Assembly (NCBI RefSeq): GCF_026544205.1
Contig: NZ_JALNUI010000005.1
Location: 97,617 to 161,616 of the forward strand
DNA: 64,000 bases
Source of the DNA: Curtobacterium sp. GC_Cur_3
GTDB taxonomy: Bacteria > Actinomycetota > Actinomycetes > Actinomycetales > Microbacteriaceae
Reading direction: 5' to 3'
The position numbers were made by a program, and so were the translations under genes. Of this stretch, positions 53,291 through 61,150 are shown one piece after another. Under the pieces are notes generated by a model. That model made no database searches, was not told the origin of the DNA, and saw only the letters and a program-made list of their open reading frames with translations. Positions within the stretch are counted from its first letter, which is position 1, and every line of letters begins with the position of its first letter.

Positions 53291-53319
53291 TCTGTCTTAA
53301 TAAGTCAGACTGGTCAACC
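53291..53319 (-). promoter_or_regulatory. Promoter and operator of the SIS operon
   Basis: Minus-strand TTGACC (53319-53314) and CAGATT (53296-53291) are separated by exactly 17 bp. Between them lies CTGTCTTAATAAGTCAG (53294-53310), an inverted repeat with one mismatch, in an AT-rich patch unlike its surroundings. The position fits repression by the divergent ROK regulator. Confidence 0.75.
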
Positions 53320-53371
53320 CTCGGGGAGGACGACCTGACAGAATTCACGAACACGAAACAAGGGGCGTCGC

Positions 53372-54571
53372 ATGGCGGAGATCACCGTCGAGTCGGATCT
53401 GACGGACACGGAACGCGCGGTCCTGTCGGTGATCGTGGACGAAGGTGAAGCCACCCGGCCCCTCGTCGCCCGGAACACGTCGCTCTCGGCCCCGACGGTC
53501 GGCACCGCGGTGGGGCGCCTCATCGACCTCGGGCTCGTCCAGGCCGTCCGGACCGCACAGGGGGCGCTCGGTCGGGCTGCCACCGTGTACGCCGTCGCCC
53601 CCACCGCTGGCTGGCTGATGGGGATCGACGTCGGGTCCACCCGTGTGCACGCACGAGCGCGCGGTGTCGACGGCCGGGTGCTCGCCGAGTTCGCGGTCGA
53701 CCTCGCGGCCACCGACACCGGGACGGACGCGGTCCGCTCGGTGGTGAAACGGATCAGGCGCGCGGTCGGGAACGGCAACGGTCCACTCCGTGCGGCCGGG
53801 GTCGCGCTGCCCCGGGTGATCCCGGACTACCTGTCCGGTGACGGTGGATCGAACTCCGGTGCTCCGCCCATCGACGAGTTGCTCCCGGCACTCGGCGTCC
53901 CTCGTGGCCTCCCCGTGCTGCTCGAGAACAACGTGAACTGCGCTGCGCTGGCCGAGATGGAGCAGGGCGCTGCTCGGGGGCAGGAGGACTTCGTCTACCT
54001 GCAGGTCGGCGTGCGCATCGGCGCGGGGATCGTGGCCGGTCGCCGGGTCCTCCGCGGTGCCCACGGTGGCGCGGGCGAGGTCTCCGCGGTCCCCGTCGGT
54101 TGGCCCTCCCGCCGCCAGGAGGACGCCTGGGCACTCGAGCGGTACCTCGGCTCCGGTCGGCTGCTTGAACGCGCCCATGAGGCCTGGTCGGATGAACCCA
54201 CCGATCCACCCCGCACGGTGCCGGAGTTGTTCACCGCCGCTGCAGGCGGCAACCCGGTCGCCCGCGGAGTCGTGGAGCAGCACGCCGACGACGTCGGCCA
54301 GCTCGCGTTGACCCTGGCCGCGGTCGTGGACCCGGGCATCGTGGTCCTCGGCGGCGGTGTCGGCAGGAACCCCGTGCTGACCCCGGGTGTCCGCGCTGCC
54401 GTCCAGCGCTATCGGCCGGACCTCGACGTCGTGGTGAGCGAGCTCGGGGACGCTGCCAGTGTCGAGGGTGCCGTCGCACTGACCGTGGACCACGCCCGAG
54501 GCGCACTGCTCCACGGACATCACCACCGGCGGCTGGACCTGCGGACCGCGGTCGTCAACCTGCCGGACTGA
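53372..54571 (+). CDS. ROK family transcriptional regulator
   Basis: 399 residues. An N-terminal winged helix (about 10-75: DLTDTERAVLSVIVDEGEAT, APTVGTAVGRLIDLGLVQAV) is followed by a ROK domain (LMGIDVGSTRVHARARG, GVALPRVIPDY, LENNVNCAALAEME, VGVRIGAGIVAGRRVLRGAH). The zinc motif CxCGxxGC of typical NagC/XylR proteins is absent: the segment after GGAGEVSAVP has no Cys. AAGGGG ribosome-binding site. Divergent from the SIS-kinase-ABC operon and very likely its regulator, sensing the phosphorylated or free sugar. Confidence 0.93.
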   Translation: MAEITVESDLTDTERAVLSVIVDEGEATRPLVARNTSLSAPTVGTAVGRLIDLGLVQAVRTAQGALGRAATVYAVAPTAGWLMGIDVGSTRVHARARGVDGRVLAEFAVDLAATDTGTDAVRSVVKRIRRAVGNGNGPLRAAGVALPRVIPDYLSGDGGSNSGAPPIDELLPALGVPRGLPVLLENNVNCAALAEMEQGAARGQEDFVYLQVGVRIGAGIVAGRRVLRGAHGGAGEVSAVPVGWPSRRQEDAWALERYLGSGRLLERAHEAWSDEPTDPPRTVPELFTAAAGGNPVARGVVEQHADDVGQLALTLAAVVDPGIVVLGGGVGRNPVLTPGVRAAVQRYRPDLDVVVSELGDAASVEGAVALTVDHARGALLHGHHHRRLDLRTAVVNLPD

Positions 54572-54615
54572 CCTCACCGGCCACGACACCTCCCGGTGTC
54601 AGGCCAGGGCACGGG

Positions 54616-54662
54616 CCGGACTGGAGGCTCCCCACCGGGCTGGCACCGAGCCTCCCGTCCGG
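54616..54662. terminator. GGAGGCTC palindrome, copy 9, hybrid inner arms
   Basis: CCGGAC and GTCCGG outer arms, GGAGGCTC/GAGCCTCC core and mismatched inner parts (CCCCACC left, GGCACC right), the same hybrid as copy 8. It follows the ROK gene and precedes a co-directional gene, so a terminator role is plausible. Confidence 0.75.
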
Positions 54663-54717
54663 CGGCTGGTCGCCGCCCACCATGGTGGCCAACTGGACGC
54701 CCGCTACCGTTGTCGTC

Positions 54718-55182
54718 GTGATCGCACCGTCGCCGTCCGTGCCCGCCTTCTGGGCAGCCCGCCGCCGCGAGTCCCCCGACCTGCCGGAAGCCGTCCCGCT
54801 CGCGTGGGCCTTCGGCGCGACGCCGGAGCACGCCGACGCCCTGCTCGACCTGGTGCTGCGCGGGGTGAAGGACGGGACCGCGTCCTCGCTCTGGGACCAC
54901 GAGGAGAGCGGCGACCCGCTGCCCGAGGTCGGCGAGCTCAGCGTCATCCTCGATGGCGCTGGGGAGCCCCGAGCCGTGCTCGTGACCACGAGGATCATTA
55001 TCGTCCCGTTCGACCAGGTCGACGCCGAGCACGCACACGCCGAGGGAGAGGGCGACCGGACCCTCGCCTACTGGCGGTCCTCGCATGAGCGCTACTGGCG
55101 GGAGCACTCCGAGAACCCCCGCGGCTTCGCGCCGGACATGCCGGTCGTGTGCGAGCGCTTCGAGCTGCTGTGGCCCCGATGA
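54718..55182 (+). CDS. ASCH domain protein
   Basis: 154 residues from GTG 54718, 7 nt after TACCGT; GTG 54682 is a less likely start. ASCH fold: WAFGATPEHADALLDLVLRG, VKDGTASSLWDHEESGDPLP, SVILDGAGEPRAVLVTT, and Arg/Trp-rich end (RTLAYWRSSHERYWREH). ASCH domains bind RNA or modified nucleosides; some hydrolyse N4-acetylcytidine. ATGA-coupled to the GNAT gene. Confidence 0.93.
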   Translation: MIAPSPSVPAFWAARRRESPDLPEAVPLAWAFGATPEHADALLDLVLRGVKDGTASSLWDHEESGDPLPEVGELSVILDGAGEPRAVLVTTRIIIVPFDQVDAEHAHAEGEGDRTLAYWRSSHERYWREHSENPRGFAPDMPVVCERFELLWPR

Positions 55183-55757
55183 AGGTCATGCCCGCGGACG
55201 CACCGGAGCGGTGGGAGCTCGAGGCGCAGGGGTGGACCGTCGTCGCCCGCTCGTTCGGCGCGCAGCTCGACGCGCACGCGGTCGATCAGCCCCGGTTGCA
55301 GGGCCTCGTTGCCCGGACGGCCGATGTCGGTTCGGTGCGCGAGCTCAGCCATGCCGACGTTGACGCCGTCCTTGCCCTCGATGCCCTGACCATCGGGGAC
55401 TACCCGGGCAGCATCGCGACGCAGCACACGCCGCTCGACCGGCAGCGTGCGACGCCTTCGGAGTCGCGGCGGGCATTCGGGGTGTTCCTCCTGAGCGGGG
55501 AGCTGGTCGCGATGACGTTCGTCGACGTCGACGGGTCGGACGCCGAGACGGACTTCACGGTCGTGCACCCGGCCTGGCGCGGACGAGGTCTGGGTGTCGC
55601 TGCCAAGGCGGCGTCGGTGCTGGCGCTGCTCGCCGACGGCGTCACGCGGTTCCGGACTGGAGGCTCGGCCGACAACGCGGCGATCCTGGCCGCCAACGAC
55701 GTGGTCGGCTACGTGCGCGACGAGGAGTGGGTGACGCTGGCGCCCGACGGTCGCTAG
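55179..55757 (+). CDS. GNAT family N-acetyltransferase
   Basis: 192 residues from ATG 55179, overlapping the ASCH stop by four bases. Acetyl-CoA loop WRGRGLGVAAKAASVLAL, preceded by TDFTVVHPA (strand 4). C-terminal GGSADNAAILAANDVVGYVR fits the mycothiol-synthase-like GNAT layout. First 35 residues (MPADAPERWELEAQGWTVVA) are an extra N-terminal segment. The stop codon overlaps that of the convergent methyltransferase (CTAG). Confidence 0.93.
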   Translation: MKVMPADAPERWELEAQGWTVVARSFGAQLDAHAVDQPRLQGLVARTADVGSVRELSHADVDAVLALDALTIGDYPGSIATQHTPLDRQRATPSESRRAFGVFLLSGELVAMTFVDVDGSDAETDFTVVHPAWRGRGLGVAAKAASVLALLADGVTRFRTGGSADNAAILAANDVVGYVRDEEWVTLAPDGR

Positions 55758-56377
55758 GAGGGCGCCTGGTCGGTGCCCTTCAGGCGCGCGACGATCGCGC
55801 CGTGAGGGCGGGGCGTCCCATTAGCAGCGGCGCGGGTGTGCGTCTCGACGAGGTCGAAGCCTGCGGCCTCGAGCTCCTGCGCGAGGAGGTCGGCCGGCCA
55901 GCGCCAAGCGGTGACGATCGCGTGGTCGAAGGGCTCGAGGGCGTCCCCGAGGAAGAAGCTCACGAGGAGGTGGCCGCCCGGTTGAAGGACCCGCGCGAAC
56001 TCGTCGAGGGGGCGGCGGATCGCGCTCGGCTCGTGGTGGATGAGGGAGTACCAAGCCAGGACGCCGCCGTACGTGTCGGCTGGGTCCTGGAGGGCGTCGA
56101 TGCTGCCGAGCGTGAAGGGCACGTCGGGGTAGGTGCTGCGAGCGTGGTCGATGAAGGCGGGGACCTGATCGACGCCTCGGACGTTGATGCCCTGCCCGGC
56201 GAGGTGCGCTGTCCAGTGGCCGGGGCCGCACCCGGCGTCGAGCAGCGTGCCGTCGACGGAGGCTGCCCACGTCGTCACGAGGTGCACGTCGGACGGGTGC
56301 ACCGATGCCATCGACCCGAGGTGCTCGGCGTACTCCGCAGCGCGGCGCCCGTAGGCGGCGAGGGCATCCGATGGCAT
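55754..56377 (-). CDS. Class I SAM-dependent methyltransferase
   Basis: 207 residues from ATG 56377, 7 nt after TAGGCT. Motif I LLDAGCGPGHWTAHLA, motif post-I VRGVDQVPAFIDHARS, GVLAWYSLIHHEP (motif II-III) and RVLQPGGHLLVSF. Standard type-11 methyltransferase. Substrate not readable. Ends on the same CTAG as the convergent GNAT gene. Confidence 0.94.
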   Translation of the reverse strand: MPSDALAAYGRRAAEYAEHLGSMASVHPSDVHLVTTWAASVDGTLLDAGCGPGHWTAHLAGQGINVRGVDQVPAFIDHARSTYPDVPFTLGSIDALQDPADTYGGVLAWYSLIHHEPSAIRRPLDEFARVLQPGGHLLVSFFLGDALEPFDHAIVTAWRWPADLLAQELEAAGFDLVETHTRAAANGTPRPHGAIVARLKGTDQAPS

Positions 56378-56387
56378 GGGCAGAAGC

Positions 56388-56729
56388 CTAGGAGGACTTC
56401 GGCCACGACCGACCGGCATCGTGCTGCCGCTCGTCTCCCGTGTCGAAGAAGGCGGTGAGGTACTCGTCAGGGGTGAGGTCAGAGTCCCGCATCAGGGAGA
56501 AGACCTCCGAACCGTCACCGAGGTCGTCGAAGAGCGCAAAGGCCTGAGCGAGCCCGACGTACTCCGCGTTCACGTCATCGGCGTACTCAGCGGCATCGTC
56601 CTCAGCCTTCGCGATCGCGTGATCGAAGTCAGCGGCGAGGACGATGACGATGCGCTCCTCGTACGTGCTCCCGCCGTGGCGGAACACGCAGCGGACTCCG
56701 AACCACGCATCCGTGGCGTTCTCTGGCAT
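56388..56729 (-). CDS. DUF4288 domain protein
   Basis: 113 residues. WFGVRCVFRHGGSTYEERIV, then DFDHAIAKAEDDAAEYADD and GLAQAFALFDDLGDGSEVFS, the pattern of DUF4288 proteins. ATG 56729 follows TACGCT by 6 nt. Strongly acidic. DUF4288 members are found scattered in actinobacteria; function unknown. It is 10 bp upstream of the methyltransferase on the same strand, but that gene carries its own hexamer. Confidence 0.85.
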   Translation of the reverse strand: MPENATDAWFGVRCVFRHGGSTYEERIVIVLAADFDHAIAKAEDDAAEYADDVNAEYVGLAQAFALFDDLGDGSEVFSLMRDSDLTPDEYLTAFFDTGDERQHDAGRSWPKSS

Positions 56730-56800
56730 GACCCGAGCGTAGGTCCCGATTCACTCGTGCTTCCCAAGGGAGCCCGCATCCGAGGCGGCGTCTCACAGGA

Positions 56801-57352
56801 TCAAGAACGGCTGTTGGGCGATGTCTGCGGGTCCTCCTGGCCGGTCACCCTTCGCGTCATCACGACGCTGTCGTAGTTCTTGCCGGGGAAGCGCACCGTG
56901 TCGACGTGTTCGAAGCCCCACCGCGCGTACATGGCGACGAGGTGCCCCGCAGGTGCTGCGGTGTCGAGCCCGATCGTCGTCATGCCATGCCGCACGGCCC
57001 ACGCCACGGCGACCTCGAACAGCGACTTCGCGACGGCGCGACCACGCAGCTCTGGCCCGACTGCCACCTGGCACAACCATCCGGTGCCTGCCACTCGAGC
57101 GTGCGCGGACAGCGGTCGAACGTCCTCCGGCGGAGGCACGGACATCGTCATGCTCGCGGCCACCCGGCCGTCGTGTTCCACCACCCAGCAGACGCCCTCT
57201 GCCACCCGCTGTCGAGTTGTCTCGACGTCTTGGGTGGCTGCGGTGAAGTTCAAGCCCGCTTCTTGCAGCTCTCGATATGCCGAGTTCAGCAGAGCCGTCA
57301 GCTCTGGAGCGTCCTCGGCGCGAAAGAGGCGCGGCTCGACATCGATGGTCAT
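56801..57352 (-). CDS. GNAT family N-acetyltransferase
   Basis: 183 residues from ATG 57352, 6 nt after TAGGCT. GNAT core: RLFRAEDAPELTALLNSAYR, CWVVEHDGRVAASMTM, LCQVAVGPELRGRAVAKSLF (CoA loop), TIGLDTAAPAGHLVAMYARW and GFEHVDTVRFPGK. Standard small acetyltransferase; substrate unknown. Monocistronic. Confidence 0.94.
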   Translation of the reverse strand: MTIDVEPRLFRAEDAPELTALLNSAYRELQEAGLNFTAATQDVETTRQRVAEGVCWVVEHDGRVAASMTMSVPPPEDVRPLSAHARVAGTGWLCQVAVGPELRGRAVAKSLFEVAVAWAVRHGMTTIGLDTAAPAGHLVAMYARWGFEHVDTVRFPGKNYDSVVMTRRVTGQEDPQTSPNSRS

Positions 57353-57417
57353 CCGGCAAGCCTAGAAGGATGCCTCTCGGCGCAGCAGTCCGCTAGCTAC
57401 AGTCCAGTTGGGGATGG

Positions 57418-58701
57418 TCAATCGGACGAACTTGGAGCGGGCTCTGACAGCGCGGGCCGGCCGGAAGTTGTGCGTGAACGTCGTGGGAGCAGGACGATGG
57501 CCAGCATCGCGGTGAGCGCGTAGGTGCCGGCTTGGGCTTCAAGCAGGGGCAGTGTGCCGAGCGGTTCCTGCAGGAGCCCCGCGGCCGTTATTCCGATCGC
57601 CTGGCCGATCGCCTGGCCGAGGCCGAGTGCGGCGAAGGCGCTTCCCCGGTGCGCGCCGCGGGTGGCCTGTTGCAGGAGGCTGGTCAGTCCCGCGCCCATG
57701 AAGACCGCGGGTACCCCGATCATGGCGAAGAGCAGCGCGTAGAGCGGCACGGCATGGGTGACGAACGACGCGTTCCAGCAGAGCATGGTGATGAGCGTCA
57801 GCATGCTAGTGCCGATGAGAGCGAGCCGTAAGGCGTCGATCTTGGCCCCAAGGACGCCGAGGACGAGCCCGGCGCCGATGGCTCCGATCGCCTGCACGCC
57901 GCGGAGGAGGCCGACGTCGGCTTCGTTCCCGCGGATCACGTCGGTGACGAAGAAGACGAACAGGACGAGGAAGAGTCCTTGTGCGACCGATGCGACGGTG
58001 TTCACCAGGACGAGGTGCAGCGTCGGCCGGTGGGCGAGGGCGTGGAGGACGCCGCTGGGCTTCGGCGCGCTTGGGTGCGTGCTGGGATGCCCGCCCGGGT
58101 TGGTTCGGCGTTCGCGGGGCAGGCTGAGGACGAGGGCAGCCGCGACGACGTAGGAGGCCATGTCGATGAGCGCAATGGCGCTCAACGAGCCGACCGCGAG
58201 GAGCACACCACCGAGCGGGCCACCGACGATCCGGCCGAGGTCGTTGTTCAGCCCGACGAGCGCGTTCGCCGAGTTCGCACGCTCGAGTCCGACGAGTGTT
58301 GGCAGGAGCGCGTTCTTCGCCGGCAGGAAGAATGCGCCGAACGATGCTTGAGCCACGATGACTCCGTAGACGATCGGCAGGTCCGACGCCGCGTGCACCA
58401 GGAGCAACGGCAGCAGCGTCAGCGCCTGCCCGACCATCGCCACGACCATCACCAACCGGTGTGACAACCGGTCGGTGACCCGTGCGACGACCGGAGCGAG
58501 CAGCACTGGCGGGGCGAGCTCGAGGAGGAAGGCGAACGACGTGCCGACTGCGGAACCGGTGAGCTGGAGGACGACCAGCGGCAGAGCGATGAACATCAAC
58601 CAATCGCCGGTGTCCGACACGAGCCCGGCGAGCCAGAGCCGCCGGAACGCGGGTACAGCCATCGCTGAGCCCCTGAGCCCGGGACGGGTGGTCGTCGTCA
58701 T
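57418..58701 (-). CDS. MFS transporter, exporter type
   Basis: 427 residues, about twelve helices. MFS marks include FRRLWLAGLVSDTGDWLMFI and ARVTDRLSHRLVM (loop 2-3 motif A-like) and the late repeat FAALGLGQAIGQAIGITAAG. Resembles the NepI/MFS_3 (enterobactin-exporter-like) group with long cytoplasmic Pro/His-rich loop (GGHPSTHPSAPKP). The start overlaps the ArsR-like gene stop (TGATG; GTG 58704 equally possible). Repressed by that regulator, so probably drug or metabolite efflux. Confidence 0.93.
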   Translation of the reverse strand: MTTTTRPGLRGSAMAVPAFRRLWLAGLVSDTGDWLMFIALPLVVLQLTGSAVGTSFAFLLELAPPVLLAPVVARVTDRLSHRLVMVVAMVGQALTLLPLLLVHAASDLPIVYGVIVAQASFGAFFLPAKNALLPTLVGLERANSANALVGLNNDLGRIVGGPLGGVLLAVGSLSAIALIDMASYVVAAALVLSLPRERRTNPGGHPSTHPSAPKPSGVLHALAHRPTLHLVLVNTVASVAQGLFLVLFVFFVTDVIRGNEADVGLLRGVQAIGAIGAGLVLGVLGAKIDALRLALIGTSMLTLITMLCWNASFVTHAVPLYALLFAMIGVPAVFMGAGLTSLLQQATRGAHRGSAFAALGLGQAIGQAIGITAAGLLQEPLGTLPLLEAQAGTYALTAMLAIVLLPRRSRTTSGRPALSEPAPSSSD

Positions 58702-59270
58702 CACCGGCCCGGTCCGAACCCGAACCGCGGGAACGCACTGAGCGACAGGTGCACGTGTTCGGCGTCGGAGGGTGCGTCCGTCCGGGTCGCCTGGATGTAC
58801 GGCCGGACGACCGCGTCGAGTCGTTCGATGACCTCGGCGAGCTCGGCCGGCGAGAGGGCGAGGCCGTAGGAGGCGTGCAGGTCCACCGTCCGCCACTCCG
58901 GCGGTACGACGTCGCGGCCGCGAAGGTACTCGCGGAGCAGGTGGTGGTCGAGCTCGACCGAAGCAGCCAGCATCCGGTCGACGCCAGCCAGGTCGGCCGG
59001 GTCGACGTCGTCGGTGGTGAACCCGGTGATGCTCGTGCGCCACGGCCGGGAGCGACCATCGCCCGAGGGATCCGGCTCGACCAACCCGTGGGAAGCCAGC
59101 ACCCGGAGGTGGTAGCTGCAGTTCGACGGAGTGTCCCCGACCGCGCGGGCGCACTGTGAGGCCGTCGCTGGGCCCGAAGAGGCGAGGTATCCGAGGACGT
59201 CGAGACGCACCGGGTGGGACAACGCATCGAGGACCCCCGGGTTAGCGAGGTTCGGACGATTTTCCTGCAC
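58701..59270 (-). CDS. ArsR-like (HTH_20) transcriptional regulator
   Basis: 189 residues. Winged helix: LDALSHPVRLDVLGYLASSG, ASQCARAVGDTPSNCSYHLR, VLASHGLVEPDPSGDGRSRP. C-terminal ligand part LRGRDVVPPEWRTVDLHASYG, then LSPAELAEVIERLDAVV. Not a metal-Cys type. First gene of an operon with an MFS exporter and preceded by two matching ATCTGnAA-N5-TTTCAGAT operators, so autorepression is likely. Confidence 0.94.
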   Translation of the reverse strand: MQENRPNLANPGVLDALSHPVRLDVLGYLASSGPATASQCARAVGDTPSNCSYHLRVLASHGLVEPDPSGDGRSRPWRTSITGFTTDDVDPADLAGVDRMLAASVELDHHLLREYLRGRDVVPPEWRTVDLHASYGLALSPAELAEVIERLDAVVRPYIQATRTDAPSDAEHVHLSLSAFPRFGFGPGR

Positions 59271-59282
59271 GACGACTCCCTG

Positions 59283-59346
59283 CGATCTGAAACGGTCTTT
59301 CAGATCGTAGGGCGTCGAGGAACAATCTGCAAATGACTTTCAGATC
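59283..59346. promoter_or_regulatory. Two operators of the ArsR-like/MFS operon
   Basis: Site 1, ATCTGAAA-N5-TTTCAGAT (59285-59305), extends to a 25-bp palindrome (59283-59307). Site 2, ATCTGCAA-N5-TTTCAGAT (59325-59345), has one mismatch. Centres are 40 bp apart, close to four DNA turns, fitting cooperative binding by a dimeric repressor. Confidence 0.8.
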
Positions 59347-59457
59347 GACGGACATTTGACTGCTCAGTGGGGTCCCGTTAGCCGATCGGCTATCGAGACG
59401 ACAACTGCCCGCGCGGTCGCTCTCGATGCAGCCGATCAGATCCGGCATCCTTGCCAC

Positions 59458-59676
59458 ATGGAGTTCTCATGGTGGACGTGGTCTGGGATCGTGAGCGTCG
59501 CGCTGGTGGGCTGTGGACTCATCGGTCGTGCTGTCGTGATCGCAGTTCGCCGTGATGGGGTCGGCCGGGCCAGAGCAGACCGCGGCGCAAGTGCTCCTTG
59601 GTTCTGGTTCGGAATCGGGGTCGTCGCCGCCTCAGGAGTTCTACTGATGCTCTGGGCTCATGCATTAGACAGCTGA
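59458..59676 (+). CDS. Small membrane protein, 72 residues
   Basis: MEFSWWTWSGIVSVALVGCG begins the first helix, followed by a basic loop (RRDGVGRARADRG) and a second helix (FWFGIGVVAASGVLLMLWAH). ATG 59458 is 6 nt after CATCCT. Not recognised. One of several small membrane genes in an AT-richer region interspersed with palindromes. Confidence 0.6.
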   Translation: MEFSWWTWSGIVSVALVGCGLIGRAVVIAVRRDGVGRARADRGASAPWFWFGIGVVAASGVLLMLWAHALDS

Positions 59677-59761
59677 CGGTCGCACTGCAGACTCCGGTGT
59701 CAAGAGGCGAACTTGTCTCAGTGACGCATCCGCACACGGACGGGTCCGTGCAGACACGTTC

Positions 59762-60340
59762 TCAGTACTCGAGCGTGGGCCACTCCTGCAGTCGTGAGAA
59801 GCGTGGACGCGAGGGGATCGGCTCGTCGTCTTCTATGACGCGGAGCTCGGTGAGCACTGTGATCTGACCCAGGTCGTACGAGCGGTGTGCGACTCCGTCG
59901 CGCTCGTCGACGACCAGCGTCGTGCGTTGCGCGGGGTCGAACTCGTGCTCAAACGTGAACAGCAGCCAGTGCTCCTTGATTCGCTGGACGAGCATCGGTG
60001 AATAGCTCGCGGGCGCCCCCCACAGGAGAAGCAGTTCCGGAGTGAGCAATCGAACAGGAGGGGCCACTGCGCCGCTACGCGCGAAACTCACCTCGGACGG
60101 GCCGTCAACAGAATGAAGCACGCCCTCCGCATAGCGGTCCCGATGCGAGTCCCCCTGCCGGTCGAACATCCAACTTTGGTCGCGCTCGTCAACGACCGCT
60201 TGGAACTGCCACGGACGTTCGCGACCATCCCGTCGCACACTCACGCCGCGCGCGAGCCGGCGTCTCGGGAGCCGGAGGGCAGCGACCTCAGTTCGGAGCG
60301 GAGGGACGTCGGCCTCGGTCAGGACAGTATCGAAACGCAC
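59762..60340 (-). CDS. Hypothetical protein, 192 residues
   Basis: Soluble, Arg-rich protein (LPRRRLARGVSVRRDGRER) with a central acidic/aromatic segment (WQFQAVVDERDQSWMFDRQG) and VQRIKEHWLLFTFEHEFDPA near the middle. No membrane helix. GTG 60340 follows CACACT by 6 nt. No family recognised. Codon use is less GC-biased than surrounding core genes, which hints at acquisition. Confidence 0.6.
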   Translation of the reverse strand: MRFDTVLTEADVPPLRTEVAALRLPRRRLARGVSVRRDGRERPWQFQAVVDERDQSWMFDRQGDSHRDRYAEGVLHSVDGPSEVSFARSGAVAPPVRLLTPELLLLWGAPASYSPMLVQRIKEHWLLFTFEHEFDPAQRTTLVVDERDGVAHRSYDLGQITVLTELRVIEDDEPIPSRPRFSRLQEWPTLEY

Positions 60341-60394
60341 CTCATCAGTGTGGCCGATCCGCAGCGTGCAGCGTGGTTCCCGTTACCCGATCGG

Positions 60395-60601
60395 CTACCG
60401 GGCGTCCTTGTTCGAACGCCGCACCCGGTTAGCCCTCGTGGCGAAGCCGACAAGTGAGAGCACTACGAGGAAGACGCCCGCGATCAGCAGGAGGAACGCC
60501 ATTGGGTCACCGCCATGGATGACCTTCATTCCGCCAACAAGCGTCATGACAGCTCCGCCCAGGGCGACGACGGTCAACGCGAGTACTCGGCGAAAGGGCA
60601 C
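60395..60601 (-). CDS. Small two-helix membrane protein, 68 residues
   Basis: From GTG 60601, chosen because TACGTT ends 7 nt upstream. Helix 1 RVLALTVVALGGAVMTLVGG, helix 2 AFLLLIAGVFLVVLSLVGFA, tail ATRANRVRRSNKDAR. Similar layout to the other small genes of this cluster but no detectable sequence match. Function unknown. Confidence 0.6.
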   Translation of the reverse strand: MPFRRVLALTVVALGGAVMTLVGGMKVIHGGDPMAFLLLIAGVFLVVLSLVGFATRANRVRRSNKDAR

Positions 60602-60776
60602 AGGCGCCAACGTACGCTGTGCGCTGCGCTCGACCGCGCTCTTCCTGACCTAGACGCTTGGAATTGTCTCAGTAGCCGATCTTGGTTTCAGGCGGACGTT
60701 GCAACACCACCCGGCTCGGGGGATACCCATAAGCCGATCGGGTAACGAGACAGCGGTCGCCCCTAGTCTCAGGCAC

Positions 60777-60923
60777 GTGAACGCACTCGTCGCCTCCGCG
60801 GTCGTCATGCTCGCTGCTGTCAGTCCGAAGTCGGGCGCCACGATTCCTCTGTGGGCGTTCGTCCTCGTGATCGTGGCGATCGTCGCTGTCGGAGTCACGA
60901 TGTTTCTTCGCCGCAAGCGCTGA
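60777..60923 (+). CDS. Small single-pass membrane protein, 48 residues
   Basis: From GTG 60777, 7 nt after TAGTCT. MNALVASAVVMLAAVSPKSG leads into a helix IPLWAFVLVIVAIVAVGVTM and ends FLRRKR. The N-terminal hydrophobic part could be a signal or a second helix. The layout matches the gene at 61770-61907 (Pro/Ser-Gly, helix, Arg/Lys end), suggesting paralogs. Unknown function. Confidence 0.6.
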   Translation: MNALVASAVVMLAAVSPKSGATIPLWAFVLVIVAIVAVGVTMFLRRKR

Positions 60924-61150
60924 CTGTCCCTCGGAGAGCTGGGGCGTCTCGTTCGGTAGCGGATCGTCGTCCGGGACACATCAGCGACACCGGTCCCGGC
61001 CGGTAACCCACCGGCTATCCAGACAGGCCGAGCGATATCTTGACCGACCCACGCTCGCGGGCAACCTGGCTGGCTTCGCAGCGAGATGAGCGAGCGTGGC
61101 TGACAGACTCGGGCGGTGACGAGTCAACCGGTCTGAAACAGGGAGCAACC

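Larger units (their letters stand above)
59372..61024. repeat. Six copies of a degenerate GTCTCG-TAGCCGATCGGCTA-CGAGAC palindrome
   Basis: Copies at 59372-59399 (core TAGCCGATCGGCTA perfect), 60376-60405, 60666-60693, 60724-60751, 60946-60977 and 60992-61024. Each keeps parts of arms GTCTCGnTAnCCG and CGGnTAnCGAGAC around GATC. All lie in gaps between the small membrane-protein genes. Either a dispersed repeat or a shared regulatory site. Confidence 0.65.
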
